Source: Bacillota bacterium (GTDB taxonomy: Bacteria; Bacillota; Clostridia; Oscillospirales; Ruminococcaceae). From it: a DNA stretch of 64,000 nt. A program made the position numbers and the translations under genes. The stretch is from positions 1 to 64,000 of the forward strand of contig JAEZKF010000028.1 of NCBI GenBank assembly GCA_023415575.1, given 5' to 3'. Positions 9,210-17,277 of the stretch are shown here, one piece after another (position 1 is the stretch's first letter; each line of letters begins with the position of its first letter). The notes beneath the pieces were generated by a model. It worked only from the letters and a program-made list of their open reading frames with translations, had not been told where the DNA came from and did no database searches.

Positions 9210-9742
9210 TGGAGAACTTTAATATTTTGCTTGCAGGCTTTGGCGGACAGGGAATCCTGTTTGCAGGCAAGGTTATGGCATATGCAGGTCTGATTGAGGA
9301 GAAGGAGATTTCCTGGCTGCCCTCTTACGGCCCCGAGATGCGCGGCGGTACTGCAAACTGCAGTGTTTGCATATCGAAGGATCCCATCGGCTCTCCGCTG
9401 GTGCTTACCCCCAACGTACTGGGTGTTATGAACGGCCCGTCCTATGACCGCTTCATCGACTCTGTGGAGCCGGGCGGCATTGCTGTTATCGATAGCTCTC
9501 TCATTTCGCAAAAGTGCGAGCGCACCGATATCTCGGCCTACTATGTAGAAGCCACAGCCCTTGCCGATGAAAAGGGCCTGCATGGCCTTGCGAATATGAT
9601 TATCTTGGGCAAAATCCTAAAGGAGACCTCCTTTGCTTCCTATGATGCGGTTAAAAAGGCGCTTGAAAAGTGTGTGCCCCCCAGAAAGGCAAACCTCATG
9701 GAGAGCAACCTTAAGGCAATCGAACTCGGCATGAGCCTGTAA
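9209..9742 (+). CDS. vorC: 2-ketoacid:ferredoxin oxidoreductase gamma subunit
   Basis: This 177-residue subunit has GFGGQG at about residues 10-15 and a PSYGPEMRGGTANC segment typical of the gamma domain that completes the alpha-gamma half of these enzymes. The ATG overlaps the vorA stop. A hairpin terminator follows within 30 bases and closes the operon. A longer upstream start in this frame would lie inside vorA and is rejected. Confidence 0.9.
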   Translation: MENFNILLAGFGGQGILFAGKVMAYAGLIEEKEISWLPSYGPEMRGGTANCSVCISKDPIGSPLVLTPNVLGVMNGPSYDRFIDSVEPGGIAVIDSSLISQKCERTDISAYYVEATALADEKGLHGLANMIILGKILKETSFASYDAVKKALEKCVPPRKANLMESNLKAIELGMSL

Positions 9743-9767
9743 ACGGAATAAATACCTATAAGGTATC

Positions 9768-9807
9768 AAAAAACCTGCTTGGGAATCATCCCACGCAGGT
9801 TCTTTAT
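9768..9807. terminator. Bidirectional terminator between vorC and the converging flavoprotein gene
   Basis: The stem 9772-9784 with 9789-9801 has one mismatch. It is flanked by an A tract on the left and a T-rich stretch on the right, so it can stop transcription in both directions. Confidence 0.75.
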
Positions 9808-9820
9808 TGTCATATAGTTG

Positions 9821-10447
9821 TTATCGGATAAAGTGAGTTGCAATCTTCTTTTCTCGCACCGGGTCGGGAACGCCGGCTTTTCTGCCAGCCTCAATGCAGC
9901 GCAAAAGCCACGCCATATTGCGCCCGAGATTGCGCATAGTCTGCATGCCCTCTTCGTCCTTGCGCACATCCTCCGGGGTAAAGCCGTGTACACCGTTCCA
10001 GTAGTTAGAAGAAACAACCGGCATGTTGCTGATGGTAAAATACTTTATCAGTTGGTCAAATGCGGCGGTGGTACCGCTTCTGCGCGCGCTTACGACGCAA
10101 GCAGCGGGCTTGTTTTCAAAGCATTTGCTGCCCCCTGCGTAGAACATCCTGTCCATGAGGCACACCAGTTTGCCTGCCGCCCCGGCATAATGAACAGGCG
10201 AGCCGAACACAAAGCCGTCTGACGTTTCTGCGAGACTCAGCATAGAATTTACGATGTCATCATTGAACACACACCGGCCGATTTTTGCGCATCCATTGCA
10301 GCCGATGCAGCCGTTGATGGGGTCATCGCCGATATGCACAAGCTGTGTTTCGATACCTGCTTTTTCAAGCTCGCCCTGCACCTCGCACAAGGCCGTGTAG
10401 GTACATCCATTTTTGTGGGGGCTTCCGTTAATGAGCAGAACCTTCAA
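9821..10447 (-). CDS. Flavodoxin-fold NAD(P)H-dependent FMN reductase with a Cys cluster
   Basis: This 208-residue protein starts with a flavodoxin-like beta strand and the FMN-phosphate loop NGSPHKNG. It has CIGCNGCAKIGRC around residues 48-60, the compact Cys cluster of iron-sulfur flavoproteins and related NADPH-dependent FMN reductases. A GSPVHYAG segment binds the flavin ring. It probably uses reduced ferredoxin or NAD(P)H to reduce an unknown acceptor. The EamA gene lies 21 bases upstream on the same strand, so the two may be co-transcribed. Confidence 0.75.
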   Translation of the reverse strand: MKVLLINGSPHKNGCTYTALCEVQGELEKAGIETQLVHIGDDPINGCIGCNGCAKIGRCVFNDDIVNSMLSLAETSDGFVFGSPVHYAGAAGKLVCLMDRMFYAGGSKCFENKPAACVVSARRSGTTAAFDQLIKYFTISNMPVVSSNYWNGVHGFTPEDVRKDEEGMQTMRNLGRNMAWLLRCIEAGRKAGVPDPVREKKIATHFIR

Positions 10448-10468
10448 TGTAAGTCATCCTTTCTTCAT

Positions 10469-11425
10469 TTAACGGTTGGTATAGACAGCGCAGTCCTGCT
10501 CGGGTAAATCATTAGCAGACTCGGACTGCTTTTGCGTGGTGGGTCTGTTTACAAAATAAGCGCTCAGAATAACAATAATTGAGCCGATGGCCTGATACAG
10601 CCCAAAGGGTTCTTTTAAGATGATAACGCCGGCTAAAATAGAAATTACAGTGGTGAGATTTGCAAAGATTGATGACCTTGCAATGCTGATATTGGTAATC
10701 GCGTAGTTAATCAGCAGGTATGCCACAACCGATGACATGCCTCCAAGGAAGAGGATAGAAATCCAAAAATCAATGCTGCGAAGAGGTACAAGGAGAAGCG
10801 ACATATCATTTCTGCATTGCAGGAGCCCGAGCGCCGTAAAGGTCACGCTGCCGAGCAAAAACATGATATAAGTGCGCTCAATGGGGCTGTACTGGGCCGA
10901 TATCTTACGGCTTAATACCCCGTAAAGGGAGGCCGCGCATACGGCTATAATGGAAAGTACAAGGCCAAGCCAGTTAAAATTGTCCGCCTCCTGACCAAGC
11001 GTGGTGACAAAGATACCCGCAACCGACAGGGCAGCCCAGATTATCTGAAAGGGTGTTACGCGCTCGCCCAGGATGAAAAAACCGAGTGTGGCACTGATTA
11101 TCGGTATAACCGCAATAATCGTCCCGATGATAGAGGTCGAGATAAGGGTAACGGCATAATTTTCTGCGATAAAGTAGATAACGGGTTCAAATAACCCAAG
11201 TAAAAGCAACATGCCAAACTGCGGCTTTTTAAAATCAAGGCGGATTCGCTTTACCGCAATGACAATATTCAGTAAGAGAAAGGCAACTATAAACCGCACG
11301 GCAAGCAGAACAAACGGGGTGGTTAGACCAAGTGCCTGCTTGGAAAAAAGAAAGCTAAAACCGAATATCACGTGCCCTGCAAGGGTGGCTAGTGTTGAGA
11401 GTAATTCTGTATGCTTGTTCTTCAA
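10469..11425 (-). CDS. EamA/DMT-family transporter
   Basis: This 318-residue integral membrane protein has about ten hydrophobic segments in two EamA-like repeats, the layout of drug/metabolite transporters. Examples are the first-repeat HVIFGFSFLFSK and the second-repeat FLGGMSSVVAYLL. The start is called at TTG 11425 because AGGAG lies just upstream. The frame stays open to 11533 but that extension is not membrane-like. The substrate is unknown; relatives export amino acids or other small metabolites. Confidence 0.75.
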   Translation of the reverse strand: MKNKHTELLSTLATLAGHVIFGFSFLFSKQALGLTTPFVLLAVRFIVAFLLLNIVIAVKRIRLDFKKPQFGMLLLLGLFEPVIYFIAENYAVTLISTSIIGTIIAVIPIISATLGFFILGERVTPFQIIWAALSVAGIFVTTLGQEADNFNWLGLVLSIIAVCAASLYGVLSRKISAQYSPIERTYIMFLLGSVTFTALGLLQCRNDMSLLLVPLRSIDFWISILFLGGMSSVVAYLLINYAITNISIARSSIFANLTTVISILAGVIILKEPFGLYQAIGSIIVILSAYFVNRPTTQKQSESANDLPEQDCAVYTNR

Positions 11426-11584
11426 TGTAATCCGTCTCCTGCCGACATGAACAATACACTCGCAAAACTTGATAACACGTTGTGGATCCGGCAAGCATGG
11501 ATTACCGCAGCGCAAAAAAGACACATATTTCACTTCAAGTCCTTTGACTATACCGTAGCAACTGTCGTTATATTTATGTGGGGT

Positions 11585-12853
11585 TTATCGAATCTTCCTC
11601 GCCTCAAGGTAAAAGCGCTTTTCGCAAGCCTCACCCATAGAGAAGGTTTTTCGCGGCAGAGCGCCGTCTAAAATCACGGTGGGGAAGAGCTCACTCTTCT
11701 TCATGCAGGGCAGCACAAAACCAATGTTGCGGCCCTGTTTTGCAAGGCGGTGGACAACGTCCTCGCCGTGTATGTAGTCTACCTTTCCGCCAAAGCGTGA
11801 GATGTAGTCATCAATAAAGGCCTGAAGGGTTCCCACCGCAAGATTGCTATTGGGGTTTCTGGCTGTAACAGTTCCGGCGCGCTCAGGTGTTACAAAGCCG
11901 AATACCTGCCCGCAGGACGATCCATAAGCGCAGTCGTAATACTCAAAAAGCTCCTTAAGCATATGCTCGGGGTCAACGTCAAACACCACACGGTGAATCG
12001 CCTCAAACTCCAGTGACGCATCGTGCAGGTTCACAAGCTCAACGAGAGCATAACGGGCGGGATGATTGAGCGCCTCCTCGGGGGAGAGAGTTGCCGCGAT
12101 GCGGTTGTAGCATTCCTTTGCAGCCGCGAGCGAATGGTTGCCGTCGCCGACTGCAAACAGCAGCGGCGCGCGTCCGTTTACATCATATCGACTGTCGAAC
12201 TTATCCTGGTCACACAAAGCGCATAGGGCCTGTGTGATGGTGTCGTACATATCTTTTGGTATCTGATAGCCGCGTATGTTACCGCCGCCCTGCATGAGGG
12301 TAAAGTCATACAGCGGCTTCATTGTGTCCTTTTTGTGTGCGATGGGCTCAATGACGCTGCCCTTTTCATCGTCAATCAGCAGCATGACATGGGGCAGCTC
12401 AAGCGGGGCGTTCTCTCGGATGGTGACACGCGCAGGGATGCGCTCCACCACAGTGCCCTCGGTGGCACGAATCAGGCTGTCAGAGCCCTTCGCGTAATCA
12501 TAAGCAAGCAGGTCAATCTTACCCACAATGCCCTTACGGACAAGCCCGCTTTTTACCGTGCGTTCAACATATACAAGGCTGTTTGGAAGCTCGCAAAATA
12601 CCCCGCTATTAAGGTATTCGTTCATGTGGCCGTTGATGCGCCCAATGCGATTTTCAAAGTCCCCGTCGTGCAGGTAAAGCTCGGGGAAAACCATATGCAG
12701 GGTAGAGGGCGCGTCACCGACAAAGTCCGCGGTTTCCTGCCAGTATTGGGGCTCGGAGGTGTACTGGTCGCAGGCGACAACACTCCATTTTGACATGTCG
12801 CCAACCTTGGGCAGAAGGATATCTGCGGGGTAAAAGGGCGGGTGCTTTATCAT
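11585..12853 (-). CDS. DUF1015 family protein
   Basis: This 422-residue soluble protein belongs to DUF1015, a family common in Clostridia and archaea. Recognisable features are the N-terminal PADILLP and VACDQYTSEPQYW, EGTVVERIPAR around residue 130, and the GDGNHSLAAAK motif in the second half. That motif resembles the ADGHHR box of ParB/serine-kinase-like folds, but kinase activity is not established here. It has its own ribosome site (AAAGGAG) and no partner gene. Confidence 0.7.
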   Translation of the reverse strand: MIKHPPFYPADILLPKVGDMSKWSVVACDQYTSEPQYWQETADFVGDAPSTLHMVFPELYLHDGDFENRIGRINGHMNEYLNSGVFCELPNSLVYVERTVKSGLVRKGIVGKIDLLAYDYAKGSDSLIRATEGTVVERIPARVTIRENAPLELPHVMLLIDDEKGSVIEPIAHKKDTMKPLYDFTLMQGGGNIRGYQIPKDMYDTITQALCALCDQDKFDSRYDVNGRAPLLFAVGDGNHSLAAAKECYNRIAATLSPEEALNHPARYALVELVNLHDASLEFEAIHRVVFDVDPEHMLKELFEYYDCAYGSSCGQVFGFVTPERAGTVTARNPNSNLAVGTLQAFIDDYISRFGGKVDYIHGEDVVHRLAKQGRNIGFVLPCMKKSELFPTVILDGALPRKTFSMGEACEKRFYLEARKIR

Positions 12854-12972
12854 AACGCGATTCTCCTTTTTATGGTAAATCTATGCAGTCAAAATTATGT
12901 AGTTAAATTAATAAAAATACAACAATCAATATTATAACATTGCTTGAAAGGATAGTAAATCGTCATAACGTA

Positions 12973-13015
12973 AAAGGTCATGCCGGCATTATGCTGCCCA
13001 ACATGACCTTTTTGC
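12973..13015. terminator. Terminator downstream of the LacI-type regulator
   Basis: A 10-bp perfect stem (AAAGGTCATG at 12973-12982, CATGACCTTT at 13002-13011) has a GC-rich loop. It lies beyond the minus-strand stop of the regulator at 13032. Confidence 0.65.
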
Positions 13016-13031
13016 TAAATAGAATGTATCT

Positions 13032-14051
13032 CTAGGTGTGAGAAAACGAAAGAGGGGTATCCTTAACGGTGGATTGGCGCACAATCAACTGGTGAGGCAT
13101 GGTGATAAACTCGGTGGGGGAGTTGACATCCGCAAGCTTTTTAAGCAGAAGCTCCATTGCGGTTTTGCCCATCTCATACCTAGGTTGTGCGATGGTGGTG
13201 ATGGAGGGGGTGTAGTATTCGGTGATGCTCGTGTTGTCAAAGCCGACCACAGCGACATCCTCGCAAACCCGTATGCCCAGTTCACTTAGCTTTCGCATGG
13301 CTCCGACTGCCATTCCGTCAGAGATGCAGAAGATAGCTGTGGGCGGGTCGGGCAGCTTCATAAGCTCGCCGCATGCGAGCATCGCAAGATAGGAGCTGTA
13401 GTCCGCATGAACAACGTACTCGGGCCGGAATGCAATCCCCGCCTCAGCAAGTGCTGCGCGGTAGCCCTCAATGCGTTCAATGGAGGTAAAATGCTCGTTG
13501 CCAGCCGCAATCAGCGCTATCTTTCTATGCCCGCAGTCAATTAAATGACGCACGGCGTCGTTTGCCGCACTCTTGTTGTCGATGCTGACGCGAGAGGCAT
13601 TAATACCGTTTTTGAACTCGCAGCACTGCACAATCGGGTAGGATGCGGCTATCTCATTTAAGCGGTTTTCGCTCTGCAAAGAAGCGAACATAATAAGCCC
13701 GTCCACCAGCCGCGTAGACAGCATGTTTAGATAGTTGTCCTCCACACTGCGGTCACCGTGGGTGGATGCGATGATAACGTTATAATCATTGGCCCCGGCG
13801 ACATCCTCAATCCCCAGCATAACCCGTGAGTAAAACTGGTTTGTGAGGCAGGGCAGCAAAACCAGAATCTTCTGGCTGCTGCTCATGCGCAAATTTCTGC
13901 CAAGGTAGTTGGGTGTATAGTTGAGTGTCTTCATGGCGTTCATGATGGCCTGATAGTTTTCAGGGGACACATTTTTATTGTTATTGAGCACCCGCGAAGC
14001 CGTAGCCACCGACACACCCGCTAGCTTAGCAACGTCCTTCAGTGTAGCCAT
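13032..14051 (-). CDS. LacI-family transcriptional regulator
   Basis: This 339-residue repressor has an N-terminal helix-turn-helix (TLKDVAKLAGVSVATASRVL, residues 3-22), a hinge near LGRNLR, and a periplasmic-binding-like sugar sensor domain (NQFYSRVMLGIEDVA onward). It is divergent from the dehydrogenase/isomerase operon at 14349. Near-perfect palindromes with an ATCGAT core sit at both promoters, so it probably represses that operon and itself. The ligand is unknown but should be a sugar or derivative. CcpA is the same family, but this position argues for a local, specific regulator. Confidence 0.87.
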   Translation of the reverse strand: MATLKDVAKLAGVSVATASRVLNNNKNVSPENYQAIMNAMKTLNYTPNYLGRNLRMSSSQKILVLLPCLTNQFYSRVMLGIEDVAGANDYNVIIASTHGDRSVEDNYLNMLSTRLVDGLIMFASLQSENRLNEIAASYPIVQCCEFKNGINASRVSIDNKSAANDAVRHLIDCGHRKIALIAAGNEHFTSIERIEGYRAALAEAGIAFRPEYVVHADYSSYLAMLACGELMKLPDPPTAIFCISDGMAVGAMRKLSELGIRVCEDVAVVGFDNTSITEYYTPSITTIAQPRYEMGKTAMELLLKKLADVNSPTEFITMPHQLIVRQSTVKDTPLSFSHT

Positions 14052-14077
14052 AGAAGCAGCACGCCTCCCAATAATAA

Positions 14078-14130
14078 GAAATCGATTTCAACTTATCCAA
14101 AATGGTAACATTTTTTTGATAAAAAGGCAA
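14078..14130 (-). promoter_or_regulatory. Probable promoter and operator of the LacI-type regulator gene
   Basis: On the minus strand TTGCCT (14130-14125) and TACCAT (14107-14102) are 17 bases apart. Just downstream of the -10 box, GAAATCGATTTC at 14078-14089 is a perfect 12-bp palindrome. The longer TGAAATCGATTTCT fits the cre consensus except at its last base. Autoregulation or catabolite control is inferred. Confidence 0.5.
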
Positions 14131-14224
14131 TGTATAATTATGGACAACCTTAAATTTGTGATAAATGAACAATGCTATTCTCTAATATCCGGCGTTTTAA
14201 CGTGAGCGATTTTGTGTATTCTGC

Positions 14225-14253
14225 TTGATATTTGAGAAATGCTATGGTACGAT
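14225..14253 (+). promoter_or_regulatory. Promoter of the dehydrogenase/isomerase operon
   Basis: TTGATA at 14225-14230 and TACGAT at 14248-14253 are separated by 17 bases. The palindrome at 14257-14270 immediately follows, where a bound repressor would block initiation. Confidence 0.5.
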
Positions 14254-14256
14254 GAA

Positions 14257-14270
14257 TGCAATCGATTGCA
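14257..14270. promoter_or_regulatory. LacI-type operator palindrome
   Basis: TGCAATCGATTGCA is a perfect 14-bp palindrome with the central CG typical of LacI-family operators. It sits three bases after the -10 box of the operon. It is the best candidate for the site of the divergent regulator. Confidence 0.6.
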
Positions 14271-14298
14271 TGACGATCGATTTTTCATTTTGAAATAT

Positions 14299-14312
14299 TG
14301 TAAACGATTACA
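14299..14312. promoter_or_regulatory. cre-like operator
   Basis: TGTAAACGATTACA matches the catabolite-responsive element consensus TGWAANCGNTNWCA at every position. It lies about 40 bases inside the transcript, where CcpA road-blocking is common. It could instead be a second site for the local LacI-type repressor. Confidence 0.55.
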
Positions 14313-14348
14313 CGAGGATTACAAAACCGAGCTAGGAGGATTTTTTAA

Positions 14349-15431
14349 ATGGCAGACAAGATAAGAGTTGGCATCATCGGCTGCGGCGGTATTGCAAACA
14401 ACAAGCATATGCCGGCCCTCAAACGCCTTGGGGATGTTGAAATGGTCGCCTTTTGCGACATCATAGAAGAACGGGCGCAAAAGACATGCAAAGAGTTTGG
14501 CACACCGGATGCGCGTGTTTATACCGATTACAAAAAACTGCTGCGCGATGAGACCATCGAGGCAGTTCATGTGCTTACCCCAAACCGGTCGCACAGCTTT
14601 ATTACGGTGGATAGCCTGCATGCGGGTAAGCACGTCATGTGTGAAAAGCCGATGGCAAAAACCGCGGCGGATGCAAAGCTCATGCTGGATGCCGCTAGAG
14701 AAACAGGCAAGGTCTTAACAATCGGCTATCAAAACCGCTTTCGGCCGGACAGCATCTACCTCAAAAAGTGCTGCGAGAACGACGAGCTGGGTGAAATCTA
14801 CTATGCAAAGGCACACGCCATCCGCCGCAGAGCGGTTCCCACTTGGGGTGTGTTCCTCAATGAGTATGAGCAGGGCGGCGGTCCGCTCATTGATATCGGC
14901 ACCCATGCCCTTGACCTTACCTTATGGATGATGAATAACTACGAGCCCAAAATGGTGATGGGCAGTGTATATAAAAAACTGGGCGATCAAACCCAGACGG
15001 CAAACGCCTGGGGCGACTGGGACCCGAAGGAGTACACCGTAGAGGACTCTGCGTTCGGGTTTATCACCATGAAAAACGGCGCGACCATCGTACTGGAGTC
15101 AAGCTGGGCACTCAACAGCCTTGACGTAGGGGAGGCGAAGACCACCCTGTGTGGTACCAAGGCGGGCGCCGATATGCGCAACGGACTGCGCCTAAACTAT
15201 GTCAAGAACAACACGCAGGTTACCGAGGTTCCCTCGCTGGATGCAGGCAGCGTGGACTTCTTTGAAGGCACGATGGCGAACCCCGAAGACTTGGAAGCAC
15301 AGGCGTTCTACCGGTCTATCCGAACCGGTGAGCCGCCCGTTGTACTGCCCGAGCAGGCGCTTGTGGTTACACAGATACTAGAGGCAATCTATGAATCGGC
15401 TAAGACCGGACGTCCGGTTGTGTTTGACTAA
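14349..15431 (+). CDS. Gfo/Idh/MocA family oxidoreductase
   Basis: This 360-residue enzyme is an NAD(P)-dependent dehydrogenase of sugars, inositols or glycosides. The Rossmann glycine motif GCGGIA is at 11-16. The catalytic lysine of the EKP motif is Lys100, and GGGPLIDIGTH supplies Asp182 and His186. It is the first gene of an operon: GGAGG precedes the ATG and the next gene begins 12 bases after the stop. A second, clearly different family member ends the operon. Together with two TIM-barrel isomerases this suggests oxidation to a keto-sugar followed by isomerisation, elimination or reduction. The substrate is not identifiable. Confidence 0.85.
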   Translation: MADKIRVGIIGCGGIANNKHMPALKRLGDVEMVAFCDIIEERAQKTCKEFGTPDARVYTDYKKLLRDETIEAVHVLTPNRSHSFITVDSLHAGKHVMCEKPMAKTAADAKLMLDAARETGKVLTIGYQNRFRPDSIYLKKCCENDELGEIYYAKAHAIRRRAVPTWGVFLNEYEQGGGPLIDIGTHALDLTLWMMNNYEPKMVMGSVYKKLGDQTQTANAWGDWDPKEYTVEDSAFGFITMKNGATIVLESSWALNSLDVGEAKTTLCGTKAGADMRNGLRLNYVKNNTQVTEVPSLDAGSVDFFEGTMANPEDLEAQAFYRSIRTGEPPVVLPEQALVVTQILEAIYESAKTGRPVVFD

Positions 15432-15443
15432 ACGGAGGACAAA

Positions 15444-16166
15444 ATGAAACGAGAACTTGCGTTGCAGCTTTATACGCTGCGCGAAGAAACAAAGGATGAC
15501 TTTGCCGGAACACTTAAGCGCGTTGCCGAGGTAGGCTACACCAAGGTGGAGTTTGCAGGGTTTGATGATATCCCCGCCGAAAGGATGGCGGCTCTGCTAA
15601 AAGAAAACAACCTTGCCGCCTGCGGTGCCCATATCGGCATTGACCAACTGGAGAACGAAACAGACGAGATGCTGCACTACCTAAAGGTAATCGGCTGTAA
15701 AAACGCAGTAATACCCTATGCAACCTTTTCAGCAAAGCAGGATATTGATACGCTTGTTGAGCGCATAAATAAGCTGTTGCCAAAGGTCAAGGCCGCAGGT
15801 CTCAATCTTTTGTACCATAACCACGCACAGGAGTTTGAGGTAGTAGAAGGTGTTCGGCCGATTGACGTCATCCTGCAGAATACCGAGGTGATGCTCGAGC
15901 TCGATACCTTCTGGACGCATACTGCGGGAGACGATGTATTCTCCTTCATGCGCAAAAACCGCGCGCGAATTTTGATGGTTCACCTCAAGGACGGCACGAA
16001 CGGCAACCCTTGCGCCATCGGCGAGGGAACCACGCCCTGCAAGCGCATTTACGACCTTGCAAGAGAACTCAACTTCACCGAAATCATTGTGGAAAATGAT
16101 TTTCCATCCCCGAACGGCATAGAGGATATGACAAGGAGTATGCGGTATATTACAAATAACTTCTAA
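15444..16166 (+). CDS. Sugar phosphate isomerase/epimerase (xylose-isomerase-like TIM barrel), short form
   Basis: This 240-residue protein has the AP endonuclease family 2 / xylose-isomerase-like barrel. The likely metal ligands lie in strand-end motifs: HNHAQEFE, ELDTFWTH, MVHLKDG and the terminal VENDFPSP. LQLYTLREE at the N-terminus is common to many family members found beside Gfo/Idh/MocA enzymes. It probably isomerises, epimerises or dehydrates the keto-sugar made by its neighbour. It is preceded by a GGAGG ribosome site. Confidence 0.75.
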   Translation: MKRELALQLYTLREETKDDFAGTLKRVAEVGYTKVEFAGFDDIPAERMAALLKENNLAACGAHIGIDQLENETDEMLHYLKVIGCKNAVIPYATFSAKQDIDTLVERINKLLPKVKAAGLNLLYHNHAQEFEVVEGVRPIDVILQNTEVMLELDTFWTHTAGDDVFSFMRKNRARILMVHLKDGTNGNPCAIGEGTTPCKRIYDLARELNFTEIIVENDFPSPNGIEDMTRSMRYITNNF

Positions 16167-16278
16167 CGTTTTTGCGGATTATTTATGGTTTATTGCGTAA
16201 GCTGATAGAAAATGGCATATATTTGCTTGATTTTCGGCGCAACAAAGGCTATTCTGAGAAAGGAATGGTATCACTACT

Positions 16279-17244
16279 ATGAAACTGGGTGTATTTACGG
16301 TATTGCTCGGCGCAAAGCCGCTCGATGAGGCACTTTCGTATCTCAAGGCAAAGGGTGTCGAGATGGTGGAAATCGGCTGCGGAGGATACCCGGGCAAGGC
16401 TCACTGCGACCCCGAGGTACTTTTAAACGATGATGCGGCGCTTGCTTCTTTTAAAGAGACCATCGCTCGCCACGGGATGGAGATCTCCGCACTTTCGGTG
16501 CACGCAAATCCCGTTCACCCCGATAAGGATATGGCAAAGCGCTTTGACGACGATATGCGCAAATGCGTTTTGCTAGCCGAAAAGCTCGGCATCCATCAAA
16601 TTAATACCTTCTCCGGCTGCCCGGGAGACAGTGAGAACTCCAAGTATCCGAACTGGGTGACCTGCCCGTGGCCGGATGATTATGCAAAGATACTCGAGTG
16701 GCAGTGGAACGAGGTGCTCATTCCTTACTGGAAGGAGTTTGTCTCCTTTGCAAAGCAGCACGGTGTAACAAAGATTGCACTAGAACCCCATCCGGGCTTT
16801 TGCGTTTACAATACCGCAACTATGCTTCGCCTGCGCAACGCGGTCGGACCGGAGATTGGTGCAAACCTCGACCCGAGCCATCTTTTGTGGCAGGGCATGG
16901 ACCCCGTTCGTGTCATCCGCGAGCTGGGTGAGTGCATCTTCCACTTCCACGCAAAGGACACATGGATTGACCGCTACAACACCGCAGTAAACGGCGTGCT
17001 GGATACCGGACACTACGGCAACGAGAAGGAGCGGTCGTGGATATTCCGCACCGTGGGCTACGGCAGCGATTATCAGCTGTGGAAGGACATCATGAGCGCC
17101 CTGCGCATGGTCGGGTACGACTACGTCGTCAGCATCGAGCACGAGGACAGCCTCATGAGTCCGGACGAGGGCCTCAGCAAGGCGATTTCCTTCTTAAAGG
17201 AGACCATGATTACCCAGCAGTCTGGCGGGATGTGGTGGGCATAA
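16279..17244 (+). CDS. Sugar phosphate isomerase/epimerase (xylose-isomerase-like TIM barrel), long form
   Basis: This 321-residue protein belongs to the same superfamily as the preceding gene but to a different branch. Metal-site motifs include ALEPHPGF (Glu, His), ANLDPSHLLW (Asp, His), HFHAKD (His) and SIEHED (Glu). It has extra loops such as FSGCPGDSENSKY and a long segment before the final helix. The gap upstream is about 110 bases without a terminator, so it is probably in the same transcript. Members with this architecture are often annotated as IolE-like or as unspecified epimerases; function is inferred only from context. Confidence 0.77.
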   Translation: MKLGVFTVLLGAKPLDEALSYLKAKGVEMVEIGCGGYPGKAHCDPEVLLNDDAALASFKETIARHGMEISALSVHANPVHPDKDMAKRFDDDMRKCVLLAEKLGIHQINTFSGCPGDSENSKYPNWVTCPWPDDYAKILEWQWNEVLIPYWKEFVSFAKQHGVTKIALEPHPGFCVYNTATMLRLRNAVGPEIGANLDPSHLLWQGMDPVRVIRELGECIFHFHAKDTWIDRYNTAVNGVLDTGHYGNEKERSWIFRTVGYGSDYQLWKDIMSALRMVGYDYVVSIEHEDSLMSPDEGLSKAISFLKETMITQQSGGMWWA

Positions 17245-17277
17245 GCACACCAATACGGCAAAACAAGGAGAATTGCA

